From Dichetophora obliterata (Eukaryota > Arthropoda > Insecta > Diptera > Sciomyzidae): a stretch of DNA of 64,000 bases. This document shows, in pieces, positions 34,116-45,240 of the stretch. The stretch is from NCBI GenBank assembly GCA_963920525.1, contig OY986437.1, forward strand, positions 54,545,830-54,609,829. Reading direction: 5' to 3'. The notes below the pieces were generated by a model. It saw only the letters and a program-made list of their open reading frames with translations. It was not told where the DNA came from and made no database searches. A program made the translations under genes and the position numbers. Within the stretch, counting starts at the first letter, position 1. Each line of letters begins with the position of its first letter.

Positions 34116-34830
34116 TTAAGAACAAACATGCATGTTTTGATTTAAATCTTTTGCTTCTTTAAATTTTTGATAGAATTAAGATATGCAGTTTTTCTTATTT
34201 TAAAATTAATAAACATTCATCATGCTTAAAAAAAAATTTTTAAATTAAAAACATTTCAATGAATTATATATTCTTTTTGGGTCTGTATCAAATTGGTGCA
34301 CAACGTGCTTTTCATTTCTAGAAAGTTCCTATGGATGCGGGTTAAAAAATTATTAAAATTCAAATCTTATTTTTTGGTAGCAAATGTTGGCGACCCAGTA
34401 GAAATTTGAAAAATTGTGACAATTTGTCTGAAATGTTTTGTTAAACAAATTTCATGTACATATTCAAGTCATGACTAAGGTGATTGTGTATATTTTTTGT
34501 TATTTTAAACTTAACTTATTTTAAAGCAATAATCAAATATATCAACAAAATGCATATTAATTATTCATTTAAAGTTTTTCATTGTCTGATTTGTAGTAAG
34601 GGGGCATGGCCCCCCTTTTCCCCCTGGCTACAGGCCTGTATTGAATGGATTTTCAGCTTAACTAAACATTTATTGAAATTAGATATTTGCTTTGTTCTCA
34701 AATAAGCATTTAATGAAAAATAAAAATGAATGAATCAATCAGGAATGAATAAAATTGAAATGAAATTTATTTTGGCCTTTTTGCAATATACGCGGTATTG
34801 CAAGTGGCGGATACGTGGTAGTTTAAAACA

Positions 34831-35253
34831 TTATTTGGGACCTTCATTTTACAGTAAGTAGATTTGCTTTTTTTAAATTTTTAGTGCAGTGTTGAGCTTT
34901 TGTGTCGAATATGTTCTTTAAATCTGCCGCGAAGGCCCTTTGTTTCTCGATGGTCACCTTGCTTTGTTTAGATTTGTTTTTTTGTAAATGTTTCCACTTT
35001 GCGTGCAGTTTTATTAAAAACCGTGCAATGTTGAGGGCCTCTTGACTTGTATTACAGTTAAATTTAAAGTCCTCTGCTGCTTTTCGAAATGGTGTTTTTG
35101 TCTGTTTTATGTAACTTGAAAAATCTTTGAAGAAACTGCTGCTTTCTTGACGACTGGGCAGCGCTAAAGCCATCAATCATTTTACCCACAAGCCATACAC
35201 TTATCATCTTTAACGAAGGAAAATCTACTGTAAAATGAAGGTCCCAAATAAGT
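34831..35253. mobile_element. Compact TIR element carrying one short ORF
   Basis: TTATTTGGGACCTTCATTTT at the left is exactly inverted at the right; the arms run about 25-30 bp. Almost the whole interior is the 109-codon ORF at 34844-35173. A clear flanking duplication was not found. Confidence 0.7.
34844..35173 (-). CDS. Unknown 109-residue Lys-rich protein in a TIR element
   Basis: ATG at 35173 is preceded in frame by a TGA, so the start is secure. The product is basic, with a predicted helical middle (EALNIARFLIKLHAKWKHL, QKNKSKQSKVTIEKQRAF, ADLKNIFDTKAQH). The NKSK...IEKQ...FDTKAQH pattern reminds me of poorly characterised arthropod proteins containing NKNK...FDIAH motifs, but I cannot confirm this. 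The stop codon lies beside the TIR, so the C-terminus may be truncated. It may be a captured gene fragment or a deletion derivative of a larger transposon gene. Confidence 0.4.
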   Translation of the reverse strand: MALALPSRQESSSFFKDFSSYIKQTKTPFRKAAEDFKFNCNTSQEALNIARFLIKLHAKWKHLQKNKSKQSKVTIEKQRAFAADLKNIFDTKAQHCTKNLKKANLLTVK

Positions 35254-35429
35254 TTTTGAACTAGTTCATAGTAATGTTAAATTACCGATGCTTAAAAATG
35301 TTCACAATATTTTGTTGAATGAAATACAATGCCTTGTTACAATTCAAAAAGTTGTCAGGCAACGAAAAAAGCTTTAAAGCAGAGACCGTACTGAGTATGC
35401 ATTTTATAATAAAAAGCAAAAAATAATAA

Positions 35430-35645
35430 TTATCTTGTGACTTTTAAAATTTTGAGCAAAACATAATAATTATTTCTGCTTTTTATTTTTTTAAGGCAAA
35501 AATAAAAATCAAAATTTGCCCGATATTTTTTTGGTCACAAAATAACTGGTAAGTTTTGATTTTTAATTTTTTAAGCAAAAATAAAAAGTAAAGTTTGCCC
35601 GATATTTTTTTTGGTCACAAAATAACTGGCCCAACTTGTAAATAT
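35430..35645 (-). repeat. Left subterminal repeats, two units
   Basis: Two units with CGATATTTTTTTGGTCACAA, inverted relative to the right-hand array of the same element. Confidence 0.75.
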
Positions 35646-35999
35646 TGATTTCTATTTTTTTATTCAAAAATTAAAAGCGTACGTTTGACGATTTGACGCG
35701 TTGTAAGTTAATGTTTGTTTTACTATTGATCCACTTTCGCTAAAGTTGAATGGTTTTAAATGCCGTTTCAATTAGACAAATCAAAGTTACACCAAAAGTT
35801 ATTCGAAAGTTTAAAAAAATCTCATACAAATACAAAAGTACAAAATGTACAGAAGTTAGTTATCGAGGACTCTTAATTTGAATTAATATACCAAAATTTG
35901 AAAATAAGTTTGCTTTGTTCGTTAATATATAAAACATTATAATATATATATTATAATAACTAAATACCATGCCAATAAGATATGCTTAAATAAATATTA

Positions 36000-37588
36000 A
36001 GGGTATTCACACTGACTTGGGTAGTTGGATAGATTGGTAAATGCCGTACATTTTGTTTTTGTAAAGTGCCATTCTACCCATCTACCAATCTACTCTAGCT
36101 GATCCCCTGACATGTTTGGGTAGATTGTTTTCTTGTCAAATTGAGTACTTTTTCCATGTGTTACCACCTTTTGCAAAAATGGGCAATAATTGACCTAAGG
36201 GCATCAGATTTACAATATCTGTTGTCAAGGCTAATATGTCGAATAATACACAAATTTCCCCCTATTTCCGCCCACAAGTTAATAAAAACACTATATTTCA
36301 GCCGAATTCGGTTAGAATGGACTAAAATTTTGAAATTTAGTTCGTATGGCTACTATCGAAAATTCAACAAAAAATGGGCGTGGTCGAACCATAACCACGC
36401 ATACTTTTCAGAAATTATAATACCTGAGTTATGCATGTTTTTATAATGAAACTTGGTTTATATTTGCTATGAGACCAAGTGGTGGACACTAGATATATAA
36501 ACTTTGCCACGCCTACTTTTATCACTCTTTTATATATATAAAATCGTTCGTACGGTGTCTCCTAAGATTCCAAGAACGGTTACACCTAAGGCAACCAAAT
36601 TTAAAATATCTGTTAATATCTCGGTTAATAAAGTTAAAATTTTGGTTAATAAAAAAGCCACACCCCCTTAAACCGCCCACAAATCAAAATAAATGCTATA
36701 TTTCGGACGGTTTTGATCGTATTAGAGTAAAATTTGGTAATTTAGTTTGTATGGTTATTGTTTAAAACTGTTTTAAAATTGGTTGTCCACGCCCTCTTTT
36801 ACAGCCCACAAATCAATAAAAATACTTTGTTTAAGACGATTTTGGTTGTATAAGATTTAAATTTTCTAATTTAGAATGTATGGTAACATTCGGGAACAGT
36901 ACTAAAAATGGGCGTGGTTGCTCTATAGCAACGCCCAATTTTCATAAATCATTAAAATTGACTACTGGGCTGATTGCGCTGAAATTTTGGCAGTTGATTT
37001 GTTTCGCCTACGAGATAGTTTAGAAAAATTTTGCCAAATCCTCTTTTACCGCCTACAAATCAATAAAAATGCTATATTTTAGACGGTTTTGGTCGTATTA
37101 GACTACAATTTGGCAAATTAGGGCATATAGTTACTTTCGGAAACTGAACTAAAAATGGGCGTGGTCGCACTACAGTTATGCCTGTTTAGATATACAAGAT
37201 ATTAAAAAAAATTTTCCGATTAGCATGAAAATTTTTATATGGCAGTAAGTCGGTCTTTGACAGGACAACGTTTTCCCCTGAATTATTAGTAAATGATAAT
37301 ATGCTGCGAAAATCATGATAAAAATTACTCGTATATAAAATAAATTTTTTACGCGCGTTTAATGGCCTGAATTTTTTGCACATAAAATGACAAAAAATGA
37401 TTTGGTGGCAACCCTCTTCCAGCTGTCACTCATCTCTCATCAGCTACATATGCCGGGGAGATCAAACAAACATGCGGCACTGCCCAAAACTATTCTACAA
37501 AGTACTCAATTGCAATTTAGGGTGCTCGCAATAACCAAAAGTACTCAATCTACCCATACTCAACTACCCAAGTCAGTGTGAATACCCC
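36000..37588. mobile_element. TIR element, 1.59 kb, TA-flanked
   Basis: GGGTATTCACACTGACTTGG at the left is exactly inverted at the right; the TIR is about 27 bp, with TA outside. GGGTAGATTG motifs recur near the left end and ATCTACCCA near the right. The middle has diverged GGGCGTGGTCG repeats, which explains a 101-codon frame at 36141-36446 that I do not regard as a gene. Confidence 0.85.
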
Positions 37589-37655
37589 TATTATGTTCAT
37601 TGACTATAATATTCCAAGCCTATTCCTTATTTCTTAAATTACATAACGTCTTCAA

Positions 37656-37930
37656 ATGGCAATCACATGCCATCATATACATCAAGGCATGAGTACCAAC
37701 TGTCAAAATATGCCATAGTATTTGCTTGGTGGTTATTCTATGCCATGGCATGTTTGTTGAAATATTTCGATTCCATTGAATTACAGGTATGCAATACAGT
37801 TCATGCCATGAGATAGATGCCATGAAAAATATCCTGGCATTTATCGCAGGGCATAATATATGCCATGGCATAGGCGGTCCCCACTAGATTTTTCGATGCC
37901 ATGATGTATATGATGGCATGTGCTATGCCT
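37656..37930. mobile_element. MITE rich in ATGCCAT motifs
   Basis: The inverted ends share ACATGCCATCATATACATCA. ATGCCATGGCAT palindromes recur inside. Confidence 0.75.
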
Positions 37931-38179
37931 CATGGAGACGCTATGTTACAACTGCTACTCATGAATCATTCAATAAAGAAACCAGAACACATTGAAAAAT
38001 ACATGTACTAATTTTTACGTAAGAATGGGAGGGGGCTAGAGCTTTTCTTACTTTTGCAGACGAGGAGTTTCAAATTACAAAGAACGTGCTTACATAATAC
38101 TTGAATGGCCCCTTATGAAGCACTTACGAGATGACATATATCCCTTAACATAAATTTTTCAAACGTAAACTGAAATACT

Positions 38180-39010
38180 GATTTTGCTTTTAATTTTTTA
38201 ATAAGAAAATTTCAAATCAATGTTTACAAGTTATTTTGTTGTCCAAAATATGTTGGACAAATTTTGCTTTTTATTTTTGCCTTAAAAAATAAAAATCAAA
38301 ACAAACCAGTTATTTTGTGACCAAAAAAATATCGGGTAAACTTTACTTTTAATTTTTGCCTTAAGAAATAAAAATCAAAACATACCAGTTATTTTGTGCC
38401 CAAAAAGATATCGGGCAAACTTAATTTTTTTTTGCTTTAAAACATAAAAATCAAAACTTACCAGTTATTTTGTGACCAAAAAAATATCGGGCAAACTTTA
38501 CTTTTTATTTTTGCTTTAAAAAATAAAAATCAAAACTTAGCAGTTATTTTGTGACCAAAAAAATATCGGGCAAATTTTATTTTTTTTTTTTTGCTTTAAA
38601 ACATAACAATCAAAACTTACCAGTTATTTTGTGACCAAAAAAATATCGGGCTTTTTTTTTTTGCCTTAAGAAATAAAAATCAAAACATACCAGTTTTTTG
38701 TGACCAAAAAGATATCGGGCAAACTTTATTTTTTTTTTTGCTTTAAAACATAAAAATCAAAACTTACCAGTTATTTTGGGACCAAAAAAATATCGGGCAA
38801 ACTTTACTTTTTATTTTTGCTTTAAAAAATAAAAATCAAAACTTAGCAGTTATTTGTGACCATAAAAATATCGGGCAAACTTTACTTTTTATTTTTGCTT
38901 ACAAAAATTAAAATCAAAACTTACCAGTTATTTTGTGACCAAAAAAATATCGCGCAAATTTTGATTTTTATTTTTGCCTTAAAAAAATAAAAAGCAGAAA
39001 TAATTATTAT
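38180..39010 (+). repeat. Tandem subterminal array, about 78 bp units, 9-10 copies
   Basis: The unit contains CCAGTTATTTTGTGACC, an A run, ATATCGGGCAAAC and ATTTTTGC. ATCGGG copies lie near 38328, 38405, 38484, 38563, 38645, 38713, 38793, 38866 and 38948. It forms the right subterminal zone of the element ending at 39177. Confidence 0.85.
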
Positions 39011-39451
39011 TTTTGATGCTCAAAATTGTAAAAATCAAAATTTTAAAAATCAATATGAGATCAAGTTCTATAATGTGAGAGCATTCTAGTTCTACCTTCA
39101 AAACGGTGGTGCGACAATTTTTTCATAATGCTATTTTTGTTTAAAAATTTAAAAATAATTATTATTTACAGTCTCTGCTTTAAAGGCATAAACTTTGAAA
39201 TGGCAAGAGTAATATCAAAAACATTTTATTTTTAAATTGCTTAGAATTTTACTATTATTCAAACTGTATCATTACATTTTTTCATTTTGATGGAATTTTT
39301 AAAAGTTATGAAGCGTTTTTTAATAAATTTACCATAATTTGACGAAAAAATTAAATATATGACGAAAAAATTTGACATTACTTCTAATTTATGTACATTA
39401 AAGTGAAGTTTGAGCAATTGTTTTTCAAAATGACGACTCAAAGACTAATGT

Positions 39452-39732
39452 ACTGAACACATTGACGACGACTGCAACAGTGCGAAACAACATGAAGAAA
39501 GAAACAACAATCTGGAAGTATTATTAGATTGTTTCATTCACGTATACACAAACACTTATATTGCTCTGTTGTCGCACGTCAAATTAGAAAAAATTCTAAA
39601 CCGACGACAGCGACTTTGTTGCAATCACTCATTGTCGTTGCAACATTTTCATCACTTTCACCTCCATAAGATAAGCATGTAAAAATAATTTGACATTTGA
39701 CGCACTGTTGCTGTCGTCGTCAATGTGTTCAA
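39452..39732. mobile_element. MITE, TGAACACATTG family
   Basis: Left ACTGAACACATTGACGACG pairs with right CGTCGTCAATGTGTTCAAG over about 30 bp. A partial inverted relative is at 11412-11615. Confidence 0.85.
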
Positions 39733-39742
39733 GGTATTATGT

Positions 39743-39808
39743 ACTGAACACATTGACGACGACTGCAACAGCGCGACATTTGTTGCTGTCGTCGTCAATG
39801 TGTTCAAG
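39743..39808. mobile_element. 66 bp minimal derivative of the same MITE
   Basis: It contains only the two TIRs (ACTGAACACATTGACGACG ... CGTCGTCAATGTGTTCAAG) with a few bases between, forming a near-perfect palindrome 10 bp after the full copy. Confidence 0.85.
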
Positions 39809-42081
39809 GTATTAGAGTTAGTCTGTTATTGACCAACTTTTGCTTCGATTTCGAAAAATCTTCGAAAAACCACCAAACCTCTTCCAAAAAATCTGAAATA
39901 AATCTCAAAAATACATCACCTCATAAGCTTTCAAAAAAAGATTGAGCAAAAAAAATATTTTTTTGGGACACCCTAATGTACATACAAACATGCATCTGCT
40001 TACATTCTGTTTTTAATTTCTTATTTTTTTCCAATGAACACGGAAAAACTTGTATGGTTCGTTCAATGACTCGTCGTGGTAGATCCTATCGATGATTACT
40101 TGGTTTGATAAACATTGGCTTGATGATGCGATCGTGTTTGATGATATCGTGTTTACATTGACTTTAAAACAAGGTAATTAGATTTTTTTCATTTAAAGAA
40201 ACTTCTTTTTAACTATGGAAAGTCTTTATTGTGCCTATAAAGTTAACTTTTCTATTATTTACGAGATCAATTAAAACCGGCCACTTCTTTCGATGAACAA
40301 AAAAATTACGTTTCAAAATAAACATTTTAATTATTTGTTTATGGCTTTATTTTAGTTTTACACGCAAATTCATTTTTTTTCTCGATTAATAACTGTCTAA
40401 TTAAGACCACATTCATATATTTTCATTCATGTTATTTACAATGGATTTTGCATTAAATACTAGAATAAATTAATTTGCTCAATTCACTTTTAGCTTGCCA
40501 AAAGATCAAAAACATATGTTTTTTGGCAGCTCCTCAGCCAGTGCCCAGTATGGCGTCACATGGAAATATAAATTAGTTGTGTTTTTTTTTTCAGAACTAA
40601 ACACAATAGTTGAAGATAATTTCAACAAAAACCCATCATTGGTTCGTCTGATTTTTTATCATTGTTATTTTTAAATATTCACTTATAACTTTTTCGGTTC
40701 GATTTTTTCTTTTAGGTTGTTCACTTCAAAAACACGGGTTGTTGTTCAATTTTATTTTATTTTTATTCGTTAAATGTGTCCCTAAACTTATTTTTAAATT
40801 CTATTGCGTTGATCGCTTGAGTCGTTGTAAGATATTTTCTTTATATTTCGCACTTTCGTGTGTTTCACACCGATCGAGAGAGTAACAGATACTGTTGCCC
40901 ACTTTTTTGTACGGAGCCTTCAAAGCCTCGTTATGATATTTTCCAAATTATTCTCGTATACAGCGTGCGTATTTTCCTTGTTTTCAATTTTTTTTTTCTT
41001 TTATGAACGAATTAATACATATGTATATTTAGACAAACATACATATGGAGAGTGTATATCTGACGACTTTTTAATGACGAAGATACCTCCAAACTTACAC
41101 ATAAACGCAAAGTTTTCTATACTCTTAGGCTAGGTGAGATAGCCTTCCTTTTAACCTTTGAAAAAATCTAATTTAATTAGTGGAGATCTCGTTCGATTTT
41201 TAGAAAGAGACATTTTCTCTTAAGCTGGAAAAAGTTTTCCCTCTTTTAAACTGAGGAAAGTTTTTTGCTTTATTTGAAGAAAGAGATAACTCTTATCTAG
41301 ATTAGACCGTCCCACTTTTTTGACTTATTCGAAAAGTTCCCGGGAAAAAAATTTTCGAAAAAAAAATAAGGCCAACCTAACGTTTTTTACTAGACAGAAG
41401 AGAAACGGGATTTTTTAAAGTTATATTTGCAATTTTGTATTTTTGTTTATTCAATTCTTTTTTCAAAAACATAAAAATAAAGCATGAAAAAGTAAAAAAT
41501 ATATCCAGCTCAGAAGGTTTTAAAAAGGTCTGATTTTTGCCATATTAGGACCACCGTGTCTAAATAAGGCCCAATCTAATAATAATGGTTTAGAATAATG
41601 GTTTAGAAACATAACAAACAGAAAATAATAAAATAAGAACACATATTGTTATTACAAGTGTTGGTTTACATTGATACTAAACATAAATGATATTCATAGT
41701 TTTTTTTTATAAAAACTTTTTCGAAAAAATACTTTTATTGCCAAAAGCTTATTTTGAAAATTAAAATTAAAAATAAAGTTACTCTGGCTTTTTTAAAGAG
41801 AATTTTAGTAATTTGCTGGCCTTTATAGTGGAGGGCTTTTTTTCTGGTAGTTTTTTCTGCCTGGTAGATTTAGGTGTGAAGATCGGAAAAAGAAAGCCGG
41901 AAAGAAAAAATTCATTAATCAAGTTTTTCTCGGAATACACCACAGTTAGATTTGATCAATTAACCTTTTTGTTTTCGTTAAAATACCTCTCTTGATTTTT
42001 AATTTAAAGCTGGATATAGGCAATAGTTAATTCGTAGAATAACGGACTTTTACTGCGAGCACAATATAACATCAACCACGT
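39809..42081. other. Unassigned AT-rich sequence
   Basis: Short frames (for example 40858-41133 and 41813-41995) show no conserved motif and no splice partners. No repeat ends are recognised. Confidence 0.4.
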
Positions 42082-42260
42082 CAAGGCTCATTTTTAAGGT
42101 TGTGGCACTTGAGAGCGACCTCGGTCGAACAATCAGAATGGATGAAAAGGAATGAAGAAAATTAATGCTTAGAACAAAGAAAAGCACAGTGACAGTTCGA
42201 GCAAAGGCGCGAAAAAGGGTGCATTTCTCTCAAGTGCCAAAACCTTATAAATGAACCTTG
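42082..42260. mobile_element. hAT-type MITE, 179 bp, perfect 8 bp duplication
   Basis: TIRs of about 34 bp are CAAGGCTCATTTTTAAGG (left) and, as reverse complement, CAAGGTTCATTTATAAGG (right). AACCACGT flanks both ends (42074-42081 and 42261-42268). Confidence 0.88.
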
Positions 42261-42715
42261 AACCACGTTGTTGACGCTACCGCTGACTTCGTTTGACTGT
42301 CACTCGCTTCACAGATGCGCAATCGAAGTAATTTTTTTGCATCGTGATGCGGATATGAACATGTTTAAACGTGCAAAAAAATCATTTTGTAGGGAATGCA
42401 ATAAATGTGCGTATTATAAATCGGGCCTTATTAAGGCTTGGGCCTTATTTGGCGAAGGGACCTTATAATACTTTAATATTAACTAACCGTAAATGGTTGC
42501 GCAAAAGGCTTAAATGGTTTTTGGCTAAAAATTCATTATTTCGAAAAAACAAGAAATTTATTCTTCATTATTTTGCATATAACTAAAAAACTAATATAAC
42601 GAATTTCATTAGTAAATACTTGTTTAAAAGCTAATTAAATTTGCCATATTTTTTTTAATCGATAACTCCTAAAGTACTTGCCGATTGCCACAATTTTCAA
42701 CAGGTAGAGATATCA
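42261..42715. other. Unassigned sequence
   Basis: Two overlapping short frames without recognisable motifs; nothing else is visible. Confidence 0.4.
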
Positions 42716-43610
42716 GATGCGGAGGTGCTCGTCTAAAAAGCGGGCGGTATTTGACACAGGGGCGTGGCAATATAAGAAAAACTTTGTATATCGAATAATA
42801 CTAACACTAGAGTACTGAAATTTAGTACAAGGGTAGGCACAATTATTAAAAGTTATGTCAAAAAAGTGGGCGTTATTCGACAAAGGGCGTGGCAATATAA
42901 TAAAAACGCTGTAACACGAATAATATTGACACTAGGATACTGAAATTAGGTACAGGGGTAGGCATATTTATGAAAATTTACGGTCAAGAAAGTGGGCGTT
43001 ATTGGACAAAATAGAAAGTGGGCGTGGAAATATAAGAAAAATACTGTATCTCAGTTAATATTGACACTAGGGTACAGGAAATTGGTACAGGGGTTAGAAC
43101 AATTATAACAAATTACGGTCAAAAAAGTGGACGTTATTCGACAAAGGGCGTGGCAATATAATAAAAACGCTGTAACTCGAATAATATTGACACTAGGATA
43201 CTGAAATTAGGTACAGGGGTAGGCATAATTATGAAAATTTACGGTCAATAAAGTGGGCGTTGTTGGAAAAAAGGGCGTGGCAATATAAGAAAAATACTGT
43301 ATCTCAGTTAATATTGACACTAGGGTACTGGAAATTGGTACAGGGGTTAGAACAATTATAACAAATTACGGTCAAAAAAGTAGGCTTTATTCGACAAAGG
43401 GCGTGGCAGTATAATAAAAACGCTGTAACTCGAATAATATTAACACTAGGATACTGAAATTAGGTACAAGGGTAGGCACAATTATGAAAATTTACGGTCA
43501 AGAAAGTGGGCGTCATTGGACAAAAGGGCGTGGAAATATAAGAAAAATACTGTTTCTCAGTTAATGTTGACACTAGGGTACGAAAATTCGTTACAAGAAC
43601 GGGATAAATT
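42716..43610 (+). repeat. Minisatellite, 126-127 bp period, seven units
   Basis: GGGCGTGG(C/A)AATATAA marks start near 42760, 42885, 43020, 43146, 43273, 43399 and 43526, giving spacings of 125-127 bp except one of 135. Units also share ATATTGACACTAGG and CAATTAT. Alternate units look more alike, suggesting a dimeric higher-order repeat. The same family recurs at 56840-57190. Confidence 0.9.
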
Positions 43611-43640
43611 GTTATCATAATCTCTAAAAAGGGAAAAATA

Positions 43641-44092
43641 AAAACTTTTTAACAAAAAAAAACCACTACAAAGTAAAAAATCATTTTAAATTACTTTTCA
43701 CATTAATCCTTGGTCAAATTTGTTAATTTATTTATACATATTATTAAATTGGAAACATTATTACTATAAATGTTTTTCTATTTTGTATTATTATCATAAA
43801 TATATTAATTTCTCCATGAATATAAAACCTTTAAAGTCTGCGCTTATATAATCAGACTTTATTAAAATAAACGCTTCGGCTTTAAGGGTTTTATATTCAT
43901 GGAGAAATTAATATATTTATGATAATACTACAAAATAGAAAAAATTACAATAATAAGATTTCCAATTTAATAATATATATAAATAAATTAACAAATTTAA
44001 TTAAGAATTAGTGTGAAAAGTAATTTAAAATTATTTTTTACTTTGTATTGGTTTCGAAATTGGTTTTTTTTTTTTTGTTAAAAAGTTTTTTA
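43641..44092. repeat. Long palindrome, arms about 210 bp
   Basis: The arms around a centre near 43862 share TTAATTTCTCCATGAATATA in inverted order and stay complementary out to AAAAACTTTTTAACAAAAA. Possibly a foldback element; no duplication was found. Confidence 0.8.
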
Positions 44093-44992
44093 TAAGAAAC
44101 ATTGCATATTATTTGATAGATTTTGTTTTTTTAACTCTTCAAAGTGAAATTTTGATGAAATTTATAAAGTTAATTTCATTTATAACTACAATTCACATTT
44201 CCCTGTGTTACAAGAGCGAGAGGAAGAATTTTTGTATTATATAAATTTTGTATTTTGAGGAATTTTACAGCAAAAAATGTTGATGTATAATTTGAAGATT
44301 AGAAATACGGTATTTTTTCTAAAAAGCAACAAAACTGCACAGTGAATTTTTCAGAAAAATATTTCATTTTACTTTTATTAAACGTGGCTACTAGTGTCCG
44401 CCCGAATGTTGATTTTTGGCCGAAGCCAAAGCCGAAGCCGAATACTAACAAAATTTTTTTCAATTAAAAAAAATAATAAAATTTAGGCCTTGCTTTCATT
44501 TCAGTACAAAAAACGGCAATAATTAAGAATCCAGTCTTTTTTTAGAAAAAGTACATATTATAGGTACTCTAAACCAGCGATGCCCTGCGCCTAGCTCTTT
44601 CCACTCTTTAACAACAACTTCAATATTTTCATGATTGTTGTAATTCACTTCTTAATATTATTGCTTTTGCTCCTTCGAACCATCGATAGCTGTTCTGCGT
44701 TTGCATGTTGTTGTTTTTGTTCTTTGCTTTGCACTGTTTTTGGCATTCGCATTTTAGATATTAACAGCATGCGTCGCATTCTTTATATTTTTCGTTGTGC
44801 GAATACACATTGAGAAAAAGTTATTGAATGTTTGCGGGTTGGTACTTTTTTATATTGCATCAGAATAAATTATTTTTGTAGGGGTTATTGTGCCCTTGAA
44901 AAATGGCAAGAAAAAATTTGAGCAAAACTGGGAGTTTGCCTATTTTTTCATAGATAATTAAAAAGATTAAAAAGGTTTTAATCTTAATAAAA
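44093..44992. other. Unassigned AT-rich sequence
   Basis: No gene or repeat boundary. A short AAGCCGAAGCCGAA motif occurs near 44428. Confidence 0.4.
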
Positions 44993-45240
44993 GCTGCGTT
45001 TTTTCCAACATCCAAATCTGGATTTGGATTTTGATTTCGAGGCTCATTGAAAGTATATGACAACTAGATGACGTTGAATGTAAACAAGAGAATGTCAACA
45101 ATGCTTTTTCCGATCACTAACTTCATTGTACGCCACCTGGCTGTAATGTTTCAAACTACAAGTTCACAAAATCTAAATGCATAGCAGGATTTTGTTTGTA
45201 TGGAAATCGGATTTGGATGTTGGAAAAAGTGCCTAATATA
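44993..45240. mobile_element. MITE-like inverted-repeat element
   Basis: TTTTTCCAACATCCAAATC at the left is inverted at the right (GATTTGGATGTTGGAAAAA). The outermost bases do not match well, so the limits are approximate. Confidence 0.5.

Larger units (their letters stand above)
32221..34341. mobile_element. piggyBac-type TIR element nested in the hAT element
   Basis: TTAA flanks both ends (32217-32220 and 34342-34345). The ends are CCCGCATCC and GGATGCGGG. A TTAA duplication with CCC termini is the piggyBac pattern. No piggyBac transposase is visible. Confidence 0.6.
31857..34638. mobile_element. hAT-type non-autonomous element, 2782 bp, with perfect 8 bp duplication
   Basis: The inverted ends CAGGCCTGTAGCCAG and CTGGCTACAGGCCTG are exact. 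TATTGAAT flanks both sides (31849-31856 and 34639-34646). This combination is diagnostic of hAT-superfamily insertion. The interior is occupied by two further nested TIR structures (32221-34341 and 32262-34115) and no hAT transposase. Confidence 0.9.
35380..39177. mobile_element. hAT-like non-autonomous element, 3.8 kb, with subterminal repeats
   Basis: The inverted ends are CAGAGACCGTA (left) and, as reverse complement, CAGAGACTGTA (right). The palindromic octamer CTTTAAAG flanks both (35372-35379 and 39178-39185). Because the octamer is palindromic it could belong to the TIR, but CAGAG plus 8 bp is the usual hAT pattern. The interior carries inverted subterminal repeats (2 left, 9-10 right) and two nested TIR elements. 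No transposase frame. Confidence 0.75.

Noticed and set aside
36141..36446. A 101-codon plus-strand ORF
   Set aside because: It lies in diverged GGGCGTGGTCG repeats of a TIR element; no domain and no start context.
38180..39010. CRISPR-like regularly spaced repeats
   Set aside because: Whole 78 bp units are repeated without unique spacers, in a eukaryotic transposon; it is a subterminal tandem array.
40858..41133. 91-codon plus-strand ORF
   Set aside because: Hydrophobic stretch comes from poly-T; no signal of coding constraint.
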